DNA of 64,000 nucleotides from Pteria penguin. Lineage: Eukaryota > Mollusca > Bivalvia > Pterioida > Pteriidae. The DNA is taken from assembly GCA_035048485.1 (NCBI GenBank), contig CM068588.1, positions 496,001-560,000 on the forward strand. The letters are read 5' to 3'. The stretch's first letter is position 1; every line of letters begins with the position of its first letter. The translations under genes and the position numbers were made by a program. Below the pieces are notes generated by a model. The model saw nothing but the letters and a program-made list of their open reading frames with translations, searched no databases and was not told where the DNA came from. Positions 1 through 13,000 of the stretch are shown piece after piece.

Positions 1-3000
1 TACATTGTCTATGGCTCTTGCTGAGGATTCGGATGATGTAGCCCTGTCGTTGTCTTCTGTTGTTGTGTTGTCCTGATTGGCTGCTTCTAGATCTCTCTTT
101 CGTGCCAGTCTGCGAGCCTGCAGACGTTTCTGAAGCTGAAAGTACCATTTTGTTCTTAACTATGAATAGTATGATAAAGAGATATGCTGTTGGACAAGTG
201 AAGAAATAGAACTAGAATCTATCGCTTGATGGGAAGCTTGTACAGAAATTCAAATTCCGCTGATGACAACAAAATAGATATACTTAAAATTACATACTAC
301 TTTTTATCTTCATATAGTTATAAGTCCTATGGAAAATATAAAGACACAACTCTTTTGAAATTCTATTTGACTGAGTCAAGATTGATACAACATCGACAAA
401 ACTTTTACAACATACTACCACATGATAAATACAAAACTGCTTGGTTAGTTGGATTAAAGGGGAGTTAATGCTGCTTTCAATCCTTTTTCAGTCACATGCC
501 ATCAAGGAAGAAAAAGATTACCAACATCTTAAAGATAGAAATGCCATCTAGAAATTGAATCCAGATCGCCTGACAGTCATTCAAGCACTTAACAACTATA
601 CAAAGTCTGCCCTAATGAATCCAGTCTCAATACATTATTATAAACCAGTTTAATGTGCAGTGTAACATTAAATAGTAACTTAATGTAATACAGAATCATT
701 AACTAGAATTTCAATGTAGCATTATACAATTAAAGAGCAAATTAACGCAGCACGTTACCATTAAATAGTAGTTTAATGTAACATTGTATCATAAAATAGC
801 AGTTTAATGTAACATCATATCAATAAATAACAGTGTAATGTTGCACTGTATCATTAAATAGCAGTTAATATGCCACTGTATCATCACTGGCAGTTTAAGT
901 AATATTGTACCATTAAACAGCAGTTTATTATACCATTGTATCATTAAATAACAATACAACGTGACATTGAATCATTAAGTAGCAGTTTAACATAACAATA
1001 AATCATCAGTCGTAATACCTCATTGCCCTGGTGAGATTTCTCCTTTTCTATCATCTCTTGCTGTTGTTTCTGCTGATCTCCAGCCATCACTACCATCTGC
1101 ATGGCCGTCAGTTGCTCAGTTTCTTTTTCTATATTCTGATTTTTTCGAGCTTTCACCCTCTCCAGAATTTTCTGTCTTTGCGATTCCATGTCTGCCACTA
1201 TTCTCTACAGTAAATGATTAAATGTGAACTCAATATCATTACCTTATGTCTTAAACAATAAACAACAAGAAGGTATCGCGGCAGTTGCATATAGATTAAG
1301 TGACTTGTTTATTTATTGTGTAATGCCACACAAGGATAATACATGTATTTCATGTACAGTACTGTGGTAGGCAGTGTTTAGTAATTGATTGATTATTGTT
1401 TTATGTCACTCCACGATTATTTCACGTATATGGTGATAGCATCTGCTTGATGCATTGCATAGAAATTTCTACCCTTGCAATGGACCCAACCGAAGCAGTG
1501 AGGGATCTTTTATGTGCAAAGCCCACCATGACACAAGACCTTGGTTTTTACTGTCCCTTTCCTGGAGTACTCTTACATGACATTTGATTTTTAAAAGGAG
1601 AAACTCTGAAGTATTTCTCTGAGGAAAAATGTACATGTATTTACACAACATCTGCAGTCTACTTTTAAGATGTCACTAATTAACAACCATATCCTCTAAA
1701 TCATTAATTAGTGAAAATCTACCAGCCCCATAGATCTGGAAGGAATGTCTTTCCTACCTTTTTCTTCTGCATTTGTTGACCTTCTAACTGGCGTAAGGCA
1801 TTCTGAATTTCCTCTTCAGTCTGGTTATTAGCTCGAGCTGTGAATAACAAAATGTCAAAATCCTTACCTAATTACAATGTAGAACATATCAACATTAATA
1901 ACACATTTATATGTATTATAGTTCTTATGTTTTTCTTAAGCCATATATAGAACTACTTAACACTTCCTTAAAGTAACATCTGAAATTGTTTCTTTAGATA
2001 GATAGTTAGGGAGTTGATTCAAAATAGAAAGAGCCAACAAGTTTTAACATGCAATGTTATATTATATAATTTACATGCTTTTTACAACATATATACAGTA
2101 AATGTCATATACATCAAGCCTAAATGATACACATGTATGATATATTGAGCTATCTAGTCACTAACAGCATCTTTACAAATACTACAAACACTGGACACCA
2201 ACCAAACTGACATTACAAGTGTTATAAATTGTTTATGATTTGGTCATTATATCAAACACAACATCATTACATTCATCATGAAATACAACTCCAGACTATC
2301 TGCATTCAACATACAGGATTAATTGTATACTGTAACATCTAGTATGTAAAATGTATATCATAGTAAAATTTTAAAATCTAAAACCACTCCGGCAAATTAA
2401 TCACACTAGCGATATCTACTTTGCATAATAATATCCTCCTTGGCTATTTTAAAAACATATCATTTAAACTCTTTTTTTGTAGCCATTTTTTAATCTTCCA
2501 TTTTCACAGTTTTCCTGTGACACAAGCCAAGCATTTCACCACCACACCAAGCCTGCCCATGTTTTACTTGAAGAAGCACAGCCATAATCAAGTAGTTAGA
2601 TACAAGAAATTATTTGAGTACAAGTTTGAAAAGATAATGCATATAATTGACAAAATAAACAAATTAAATACATCATGTAGACTACAGTTCAAATTCCTGT
2701 TACATTATTTGTTCACAAACAAACATGTCATAAGCATGCACAACAAAATTCACCTGTTTTACCTGTAGGGGTAAAATAAACATTAAATTATACATAATGG
2801 AATCTGATATAAGTTCTCTGTGTTATATACTGTTCATTTAAACATGACAACTTTGTTATCATATTATGATTTATTTCTGAAAAATTGCAAATGTAGACAA
2901 CAGGTTTTTCCTTTCTCCTTCCATACATCTACTCACCCTCTAGCTGATTAAATTAATTTCAGCACCTAAAGCGACTTAAATGTCATCATTAATTCCCAGA

Positions 3001-4060
3001 TTTCTTAACTGCAGAGTCTTAATTCATATTGAAATAATCCATATTTATATACATACCCTTTAAGTATCTTCCTTACCATAATAATAGGAATTCAGGAAAA
3101 TTTTATACAGTTTTATATAGAAAACTCAAAAACTTGAAAATCCCTGGAAACTCAAAGTATTATCATGCAGTCTCAACTAAATTTCTATTTATTTTATTAA
3201 CAACAAAAAACCTTTGAAAATCGAAAACTATTGAAACTCAAAATGATTTCAAAAGCCCTTATTGAAATTCAACTGTGTATCTGTGTGATATACATCATTA
3301 CATGTACTTTTAAACCCAACACATTAGGATCAACTTGTTCTGTGTTCACATCAGCATTTAAACCAACAATTTTACTCGAGATAGTTTTATCACGGTGTTA
3401 TTCTAATCACAGAAATGGAGTCAGCTGGTATCAGAAATTTTATGAAGGAACTTTATTGTCTGTCGTCCCTGTGTCACTCTCTCTCTTTGCAGTGGACACA
3501 TACTACACGTATACTATTATTCTAAAGAACAACTATTTCTACTTACCATCTCGTATCAAAGCTTGCTTTTCTTCCTCAAGTTCCCTCATGGAATCTTTTG
3601 TCATATTTTCCAAAGCCTGGAGATCTTCTGCACTGGTGTCCTCCTCGGGTGACAGACTGAACAGAATTGCCGTTAAGTTGTCAAACCAACCTTCCCGTCT
3701 TCCAAGTCTCTGTACTTGTTTCATTTGAATCAATGTAGCTTCCTCCTGAAAAAAATGTGTTATTAAGTATAAAATTATCCTGTGTGTATATGACAATAGC
3801 AATTGATCTGCAACCAAAGTAAATATTTGCATGCATTACACATCCCCCTTCTCATACACAGAGCTGCAGCTACATACACATTTCTCGCACATTTTTTAAC
3901 TAACTTGCCTATGTATCAATTAATTGTTTTCTGGTATTTACCTGGGCCTCTAATAAGTTCCTGATTGCCCTGTTCTCTGCATTTTGCTTCTCCTGAAGGT
4001 TAGCCAGTAAGGTCAAGGAGAGGTCATCTTCAGATAATGCAGGATTCTGTTGCCGTTCCA
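1..4060 (-). CDS. C-terminal charged coiled-coil tail (E40-E44), truncated by the window edge
   Basis: E40 (DDLSLTLLANLQEKQNAENR), E41 (199 bp; contains the degenerate LQALENMTKDSMRELEEEKQ, possibly the remnant of a sixth signature), E42 (80 bp), E43 (186 bp; MESQRQKILERVKARK) and E44 (LQKRLQARRLARKRDLEA followed by a low-complexity Asn/Thr/Ser stretch). E44 is open to base 1, so the protein continues to the left of the window. E42 contributes only 26 full codons. No stop codon or polyadenylation signal for this gene is present. Confidence 0.83.
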
Positions 4061-7000
4061 CTGATATGTAATAGACAGACCTTATATCACATGTAGAATA
4101 AAGGACAAATTCTCAATATGATCAATCCTCATACAAGGTCACCAGGTCAATGACCTTGGTGTAATTAGAAAGAGCTTTATAAGTGGATGCATGTCACATA
4201 TGAAGATCTCTGATGGTTCAAAATATGGTGAAGGTTAAATTTGACAAAAGACAGAAACAAACAAACAAACAGACAAACAAATTTATTGATCTGGGGACAT
4301 AAAAATTCAATATTTACAATTATCTTTCTGCCTCAGTTTGAATAAAAGTGAGTGTAGTCATTAAAAGCTTTGACAACTATAAAAACTATCACCTACATTC
4401 TAGCTTGAAAACTGTAACATCAGAAAGAACATTCCTCTGCTCCTGTCGACGAACTGCTACGTCTTTATAAAGTTTATCTCGACCTTGTTTGGACAGCTTG
4501 TCTTCCTGTACATCTGCTACTTGCTGGCTTGTCTTTTTCCAGTTTTTATGAACTTGTTCCAGTTGGGTTAATTGTGTTTTTAACTCCTTAGATATGAAAT
4601 TAAATGTTTTGAATTAATATCAATTATAGCTGCAGTACTAAAGGTATTTTGAATAGTTTTAAAAAATGTATTATCTTAGTAGATATGTACTGGACCAGTC
4701 TGACTAAAAGCAGAGCTTAACATGCTCCATTTATTGATTTATCCCAGGTGAAGGTTTGGAGAAACCCCCAGAGGATAACATTCTAGTGACCCTGGTTCAT
4801 ATACCTCAGATGTAACCTCATTTATCCCAGATGAAGGTTTGGAGAAACCCCCAGAGGATAACATTTTAGTGAACCTGGGTCATATACCTCAGATATAATC
4901 TCATTTTGAATAAACCAGAAGTCACATAATGTTCTGTATACCATATAAACAATGAGGTTATGTTATCTATTAAGAAAAGAAAGGATAATCAGGTTTTACT
5001 CCTGTACCTATAACAGGCCATGCTGAGCACAAAAACTGACCACAAAAGTGACAAGAACGTGACCCACATGCAGCTTCCTCCAGACCTTCTTCAAATTGGT
5101 AATAACAGAAACAAGTTAAAGTCAAATTTAAATGACTGGTACTGGAAAACTATCTAACTGAATATATTTCTGTTTCATTACAAGTAAATATGCACAATTC
5201 GTGCAGACATATTCATCCAGTGATCACATCATTGTAAAGTACAATATTCAATGGTATGTACATTAATTTGTCATCCTGATATTTCTGCTGAGATACAAAT
5301 ATGTTGATATATCAAGTGTGGGTGTAAAAACCAAGCGAGTATGTTATGGTCAAGGTGAAAGAGAAGACATACAAATACAATCAACAACAGGCTACTTAAG
5401 TTAAAAAGGTACTGTCCTTCACAGCCTGAATTTACAGCCATTGAGAAGAAAATCATTCATCTGCTATCTTTGTAGGCTTCCCAAAGATATAAACTTTTCT
5501 TTAATACAAGAATTTAAAACTTTACTTGTGCAAAGATCATGTATTATTTATAAAATAAAATGAATTCTTGTGAGGTGCACATAAATTGTCCATATTTGCC
5601 AAAATGCATGCGCAATAATTTATTCCAAAGCGAGACGTAAACTAAAGTATCAGCAAAATGGAGAAAGTGAAAAGGAAACACAGACAAAATTTATTGTGAA
5701 TAAAGACGTCCTTGTCGTTTTAATGTGGTCACATGATTGATGGCTCATGAATATTCATTATCTAGGTGTGAAATTGCAGAGAAATCACAATATTTCAGAC
5801 ACAGGTATCTCGTTAATGGTACAATATTTTCAAAAGATTTTTGTAAATCTTCGAAGTTGTGTCTAATAAATACATAAAATTGTTTGGACTTTAAAACTTG
5901 TAGCAAGTTTCAAAACTTATAAATCTGCTTATGGATAGTGTTTCATTGATAGCTGAGATAAGTATAACAGGACTATTGTAGCTTATCAACCTGTGAGTTC
6001 ATTTTCTTTGCTGACTTGATGAGCGAAGTGTTTCCTTGGGCTGCTGAAATAAGATCTAATAAAGCATCTCTTTCCTCTGCTTGACGGAGATCCACAGCAT
6101 CCAATATCGCTGAATGTAAGGCCACAAGACCTGTAACAGGTAAACAACAACATAAATATATATCAAATCAATATCGCTGAATGTAAGGCCACAAGACCTG
6201 TAACAGGTAAACAACAACATAGATATATATCAAATCAATATCGCTGAATGTAAGGCCACAAGACCTATAACAGGTAAACAACAACATAAATATGTATCAA
6301 ATCAATATCGCTGAATGTAAGGCCACAAGACCTATAACATGTAAACAACAACATAAATATATATCAAATCAATATCGAAGAAGTACCAAACCGTTAATCA
6401 TTCTCAAAGTCCAAGGACAGATACAAAATCGTGTAAGTTGAAAAAAAAAACTGTTGTGAATCCCGAAATACTGAAAAATTCCGATGTGAGACCAGGTGCC
6501 CAGGGAGAGTAAGCGTCTCCTGTTTGCATGCAATCACAGCAGTTCTTAAGAAACATGTCAAAATGAGTTCTACAGAGATTTTCACTGGTTCATAACAGCT
6601 ATCAGATAATATATACAGAATGATACTGATGCACAAAATGAAAACTTAAAACATATTTAGATTTCAGGGTGTAAATTAAAGGATTCGGGCACTTTTAAGA
6701 TGACAACACAAAGAAGAGTAGAAATGGTGGTATTTCAAATTTTGTACCTTCTTGTTCTACAGCATCATTCATGGCATCTTTTTCATCATTCAGTCTCAGT
6801 TTCTCTTCTATACTTTCTGCTTTTTGCTTCCGTTTCTGTCGCCTGGCTTCTAGCCTTTCTTTTGCCAATGCCTTATTCCTTTCTTTTTCATTTAATATTC
6901 TGTGATGATATAATCAAAACTATAATAGTAAAACCTGCTTAATGGTCAAAGTAAAACCGACTGTAACGATCAAAGTAAAATGTGCTGTAAAGCTCAAAGT

Positions 7001-10000
7001 AAAACCTACCATAAAGCTCAGAGTGAAACCTGCTAAAATCATCAAAGTAAAACCTGCTGTAATGGTCAAGTAAAACCTGCTGTAATGGTCAAGTAAAACC
7101 TGCTGTAATGGTCAAAGTAAAACCTGCTGTAATGGTCAAGTAAAGTAAAACCTGCTGTAATGGTCAAAGTAAAACCTGCTGTAATGGTCAGGTAAAACCT
7201 GCTGTAATGGTCAAGTAAAACCTGCTGTTATGGTCAAGTAAAACCTGCTATAATCGTCAAAGTAAAACCTGCTGTAATGGTCAAGTAAAACCTGCTGTTA
7301 TGGTCAAGTAAAACCTGCTGTTATGGTCAAAGTAAAACCAATAGGAACTCAACACCAGTCCTGTTTCATTTAATTGTTGTACAAGTATGTAATGCTAAGA
7401 CTACTGCACTACTAGGTACATGGTGGTGCACAGCACCTGCCTGCAGGTACACAGCACAGAAATTTCTACGCCTGTAAGGGACTTACAGGAAACAATGAGG
7501 GATCTTTTACATGATAGTATCCACCCTGAAAAGGAACTGTGGTTTGAACTGTATCATCCTAATAAAAGAACACTGACAAGTCATGTGCTGGACTCGAATC
7601 TTGGACACTTCAGTCCCAAGTTCAGGAGCCCATTTCATCAAACAGCATCACTCCTGGCGTAGGCTTAGTTTGGCGTAAATACCTGCCTAGACTAAATTTC
7701 CAACTAAATGTATTTTGCATTTCATCAAACAGCGTAACTCTACGATTAGCGTAGCTTTAGTCGAAACTCTACGCCAACCTCCTACCTCTAACAAGTGTTG
7801 GCATAAATCAATGTAATGACTTCTAGATTTCTTTCATGTCTTCATGTAGTAAATAGTACAATATACTATCCACATTTAACCAGAAACATAGTCTGCCTTA
7901 CATAAATTTGCTAATTTTATTTTTAGGGGAGGGTGTTACTCGTCTTAAATATCGATACATTATTATACTAGATTGAAAGAAAGGGGAGGGAGGATTCTCT
8001 TTCTCTATTTCGTTGCAATTCATGATCCACCTGACTTTATAGATCTATGTGGACACATATGTACTTATCGGTTAATCTCTTTCATTTGATGATATTCGAA
8101 AATTTACACATATTGATGAAACGGGCTCCAGCAACCTACCAGCTGCAGTATGCTGGCACTGTAGAGGGAGCATGAGGATGTGATTATTGATGAAAGGCTT
8201 GATTGTTCTTTGCAATGGGCTTTAGGCCAAATATACATGAGTATTCAAGAAGTTGTGTACTTTAAACATATCTTTGTCATATTTGTTTTAATTTGAAAGG
8301 AAATGTTATGATAAAAGCTTCGGATGTTGACACTGACAGAATGGCGTTATGGAGAGTCTATCAAATCTGTATCTCTTAATATCTTAACACTCTGGTTCAT
8401 TAGGCACACAAATAGAACAATTGTTACTGCTTCAACTTCATAGAACTGCACAACTGAAATCTCATTTTACATCCAGAATGTATTGTTGCTCCCTAAAAGC
8501 AAATATATGAAACAAAACATTTACGTTTGTTTATGGAGTTCCTCTGCCTCCTTGCCCATCGCCAGAATAAGAGCTGCTGCATCCAGTTTGTCCTCTCGCT
8601 TCAGTCGCCGTTGATCATATTTCAGTTTAGCAATGGCAAGTTGCCGCTGGCGTTCCTGATCTATACGATTATGCTGTCCCTTCAGCATGGCTATCAGAGC
8701 TGCCTTTTCATCCTCAAGCATCAGTTCTAAATTCTCCAACACATTCTGAGTTGTAATTGAGATATATTCCAAAGTCAATTGAAAGTATATATTACACTGC
8801 TCATAATTATTCATTGAATTTAAAATTACATCATCATTGTTATTTAAATATGTAAATACTTATAGCCATTTTCCGTAACACTTTGCTCCCTTATTCAAAC
8901 ATAATTGACATGCATGATGCTAGATTTACTTCAAACTTCACACGTTGGCATTTCATAAACGTCTATATTCATCCAATGTATACTCATACAAAAACAAATC
9001 CAGCACTCTTGGGCAGGGTCCATTACTGCAGTAGGACCATTCCTTGAAGGACTTTGACTACATGGCAATATAATGATTTTTCACCCCTTAAATCTAAGTT
9101 TGTGTCCCTGTTAGAGCAAGGATAAAGGGCTGTCTGTGTACCTGCTTTCAGTCAAGAGTCTTTTGTAGTTACTCTAGCTTCCTCCTACAAATACACTGGC
9201 TGCCACCATACAGGTGAAATAATTCTGTTGTGGTGATATTCTCCACCAACAAACACTGGCTACCAATATAGATAAAGTAAGTCTGGTGTGGTGTTATCTT
9301 CCATTAATAAAAACTGGCTGCCACCACATACTAGGTGAAACAATCGTGGTGTGGTGTTATCCTCCTCTAATAAACACTGACTGCCACCATATAGGTGAAA
9401 TAATTCCTGGATGGAGAACATTAGTCACAATAGTTGGAAAAATGAAAATATTATGCATTCAAGTGTCTCAAAACTTAGGGAGGATTTAGAAATAACAGAA
9501 AGGAATTTGATTGTGCTATTTATACCCTTCTCCTTTTCCTGCCCTTCTCCTTCTCTTCTTGATCCAGTAACCCTTCTAATGTTGAATCATCTGTAGGTAA
9601 TCCTGCCTCTTCTCTTTCCTTCTTCAATTCTTCCTTTCTTCTTTCTCTTTCTTCTGCTGAGTCACCTTTGTCCATCTCTCCCAGAAGTTTATCTAGTACT
9701 ATGAACATAAAGTTAATTTAATGAATAAGAATACTGACCAATCACATGTTTGGACTCATGTCATGTGATCTTATTTTACAAACAAAAACATACACATTAA
9801 CTATGTTTTGTTTGTCTGACAATATATGCATTTGTATATAGTGGTAATAACTACAACAAAGCTTTTACTACACTTTCACCCTGTATTATGATTAGCGGCA
9901 TAAACAAAATCTTGGATGGTGCCGCTATGTCATAGATGTTGGCTACCTTCTGCTTCCATATTGTGGTATATAAATGAAAAATTTTTGAAAGCTGCATAAA

Positions 10001-13000
10001 ACCCATTCAAACAAACAACAAACTTCAACAAAAACATTCTTGACCAGCTCTGAATTCCTCAACAATACTGTCTGGTAGCTGTTATCCCCATCTGCAAATG
10101 TTAAATAATTCAACGAAACAATACATTTGAGGGAAATTCAATTTACATCTATTTATCGTAACTCATCATCACAATCTCTAAAAAAAAAAAGCACTAATTT
10201 TGAACAACACAAACACTATAGAACACTTCAAGTAGATTTGAAAGGGGTGAATGGAAGTCGTTCTGATAAGTTAACCTACCAGACAAGCAGAAGTCAAAGC
10301 CAGAAGTTGATTATGCAAACTATATAGTTATGTGGAAAATGGAATTGAATTAATGATTGCCATATCTTGGCTATTACCCACCAAATGCAGCTCAAGATGT
10401 TTCCACTGAAAAGTTCTTATCTGAATTTATTTTGATTTTCCTTTTTGAAAGGCAAATATTCTGAATTTATCACTAAAACAATTATGATACTGGTAGATAG
10501 AAAATAAAAAGAATGGGGGAATATTTTCTCAAAAATTTTTCTTGATGTTAATTTTCTTGAGAAATTTTTTGACAGGAGTGATTATGTACAAATAGTGAAG
10601 TATTTACGTCACAATGGCATGGCTTAGATAGTTATGGTCATCTCAGAATAGCAATATCCTACATTCATATCATTTCAATGCAGATATAATTACCTGCTTT
10701 ATAATCTATGACCTATGATCATACTTTACATACCTTCATCGTTCTCCATTAGCTTCTCAAAGAGAGCTGCAGCTTCCTTATCCCTGCCTTCCTCTCGTAA
10801 TGTCTTTTCCTTCATCTTTAGCTCAGCTAGCTTTTTCTGCTTCTCTTCATCTGATAACTTATTCCATTCCTCTTCTCCCATTTCTTCAATTAGTGCCTGC
10901 ACACAAAATAACACATATTATTTCAAAATGAGTGAAAGAGGCAAAAGCACAAAAACAAATGTTAAACCTGAGTCTCAAGTGGCCTATACTATTTACCTGA
11001 AACATCCTTCAAACTTCTGCTATTAATGGCCAGGTCTTTGACAAGTAAAGCTAAAAATTGTATTGATGTACAAGTAGACTTTTTAAACATAATCAAATCT
11101 GCCCCCTTTTTTCCCTTTTTCTATAATTTTATAATGATTTCTAGTCTCATACACTGTACTAACACTTTAAATAAAAGTGATCCTATTCTTAACATTGTAT
11201 ATATTGTCGTACCCCTTTCTTAATACATTGCACTACACATATTACTTCGTGTTTAACAGACATACCTCTTTCCTCCCCCCTTTTTTTTCTGCATACATCA
11301 TACTTACTGCCTGAAGAAGTTTATCTTTCAATGCATCATATTTATCCTCTAATGCCTGAAGCAGCTTTGCATCCTCATCTTCTTCAGGGGTTGTTTTGCC
11401 CAATATCACTTTAGATACATTGTCATGAAGACTTTCTTTATCCAATGAAATTTGGTGTTTTATCATGTGCTGCAATGTAGTCACGTCCTAAAACAAAAAT
11501 ATTATCTCCTGCATTCAGAAACATAACGTACAATAACACATCACTTGAGCTCAATGTCAAATGTCATCATAATAATCCTCCATTATCTGTCTCTTTACAA
11601 AATCTGTTGAAAATGTCTCATGTCTGACATGATGAAAAAACATTGTTAACAATGTCTAAGAAAATCCTTGACATGAACAAAGTAACCTTTGAACTTTTTT
11701 TTTGGCATTTTCTAATACAAGAAACTTGCTGAACTGTGAAAACATCTTACTGACTACAACTGAGAAAACACTTTTAAAGGCTCACTGACAAATTTTAGAG
11801 AAAAAATAACATGTAGTAAGAGTTTATTTATGATTTTGGGGAAAAAATTGAGACATAAGAAAGATTTTCTTAAAGAATTATGAGGAAGCTCTGACATATC
11901 ATGAATAAGCTGTATGAATATTGGTATGAACAATTGTTTATATGAAGTTTAAACTCTAAGATTTGTATTGCTACTTAGTACAACTATTTACCTTATCATC
12001 AAGCTCGTTCAACAGAACTCTAGCCTCATCATCCTGAATGAGTTGGAGGTCACAGATGAGATTGACCTTGACCTGGTCCTCTGACAAGTTTTCTCCCTCT
12101 GCCTGTCGGGATGCTATCATGTATGCTGCTGCTTCCTGAAGCATGAAGATATGAATATAAAATTGCTAATAATCATTGGAAAACAGAAACACTCAATGGA
12201 TGAAATGATAATTCCGAAACTTGTATTTTTGTGCCTTGGTTAAGAGACAGCAGTAGAAAACACAAGTCTATAATAGGTTGTAAAAATTTCTTAGATTTCA
12301 GAGGGAAGCGCACTGGTTATTATAATAAGAAGAATACTCTGTTACAAAGAGTAACAGAGTGTTCTTCTTCTTAATATAATAGGTTGTTGTGATATTAGTC
12401 TTTGTCTCGGTGATCCAATGGAGATAACTTGTTTTAGTGGTTAGGTACAGCCAATCCGTGACTGTGCCACTACTTTTCAAAGACTGGTATAACTTCCTAC
12501 TTCTTCGTTCCAATACATCTTAAAACAAGATATGTTTGTGAAACACAAATGCCCCCGGCAGCAACAAAGTCCAAATAAGGCAAATTTTGAAATGTAAGTC
12601 AAAGGTCACAGTCAAGGTCACCAGATCAATGACCTTGGTGTAATATGAAAGGGCTTTATCAGTGAAAAATGCATGCCAAATATGAGGTATCTATCTTTCA
12701 TGGTTCAAACATTATAGCGAAGGTTAATGTTGACAACAGACAAACAAACAAACAAACAGACATGTCCAAAACAATATGCCTCTGATTTATTGATCTGGGG
12801 GCATTAAAATGGTTGAAAGTGACATAAAACAACTGACCTTAAGAATATTTTCCTGCTGGACAGGGTCTGGGTGCGGTGACTGACGCCACAGTCTGTGCAC
12901 CTCTGTAAGTTCTCTTAGTTTCTTGTCTCTCTCGGCTTGAGACAGTTGCTTACAATCATTTCCGAGATCACTGCTCATGTCCAAGATCTTAAATGAAGAA

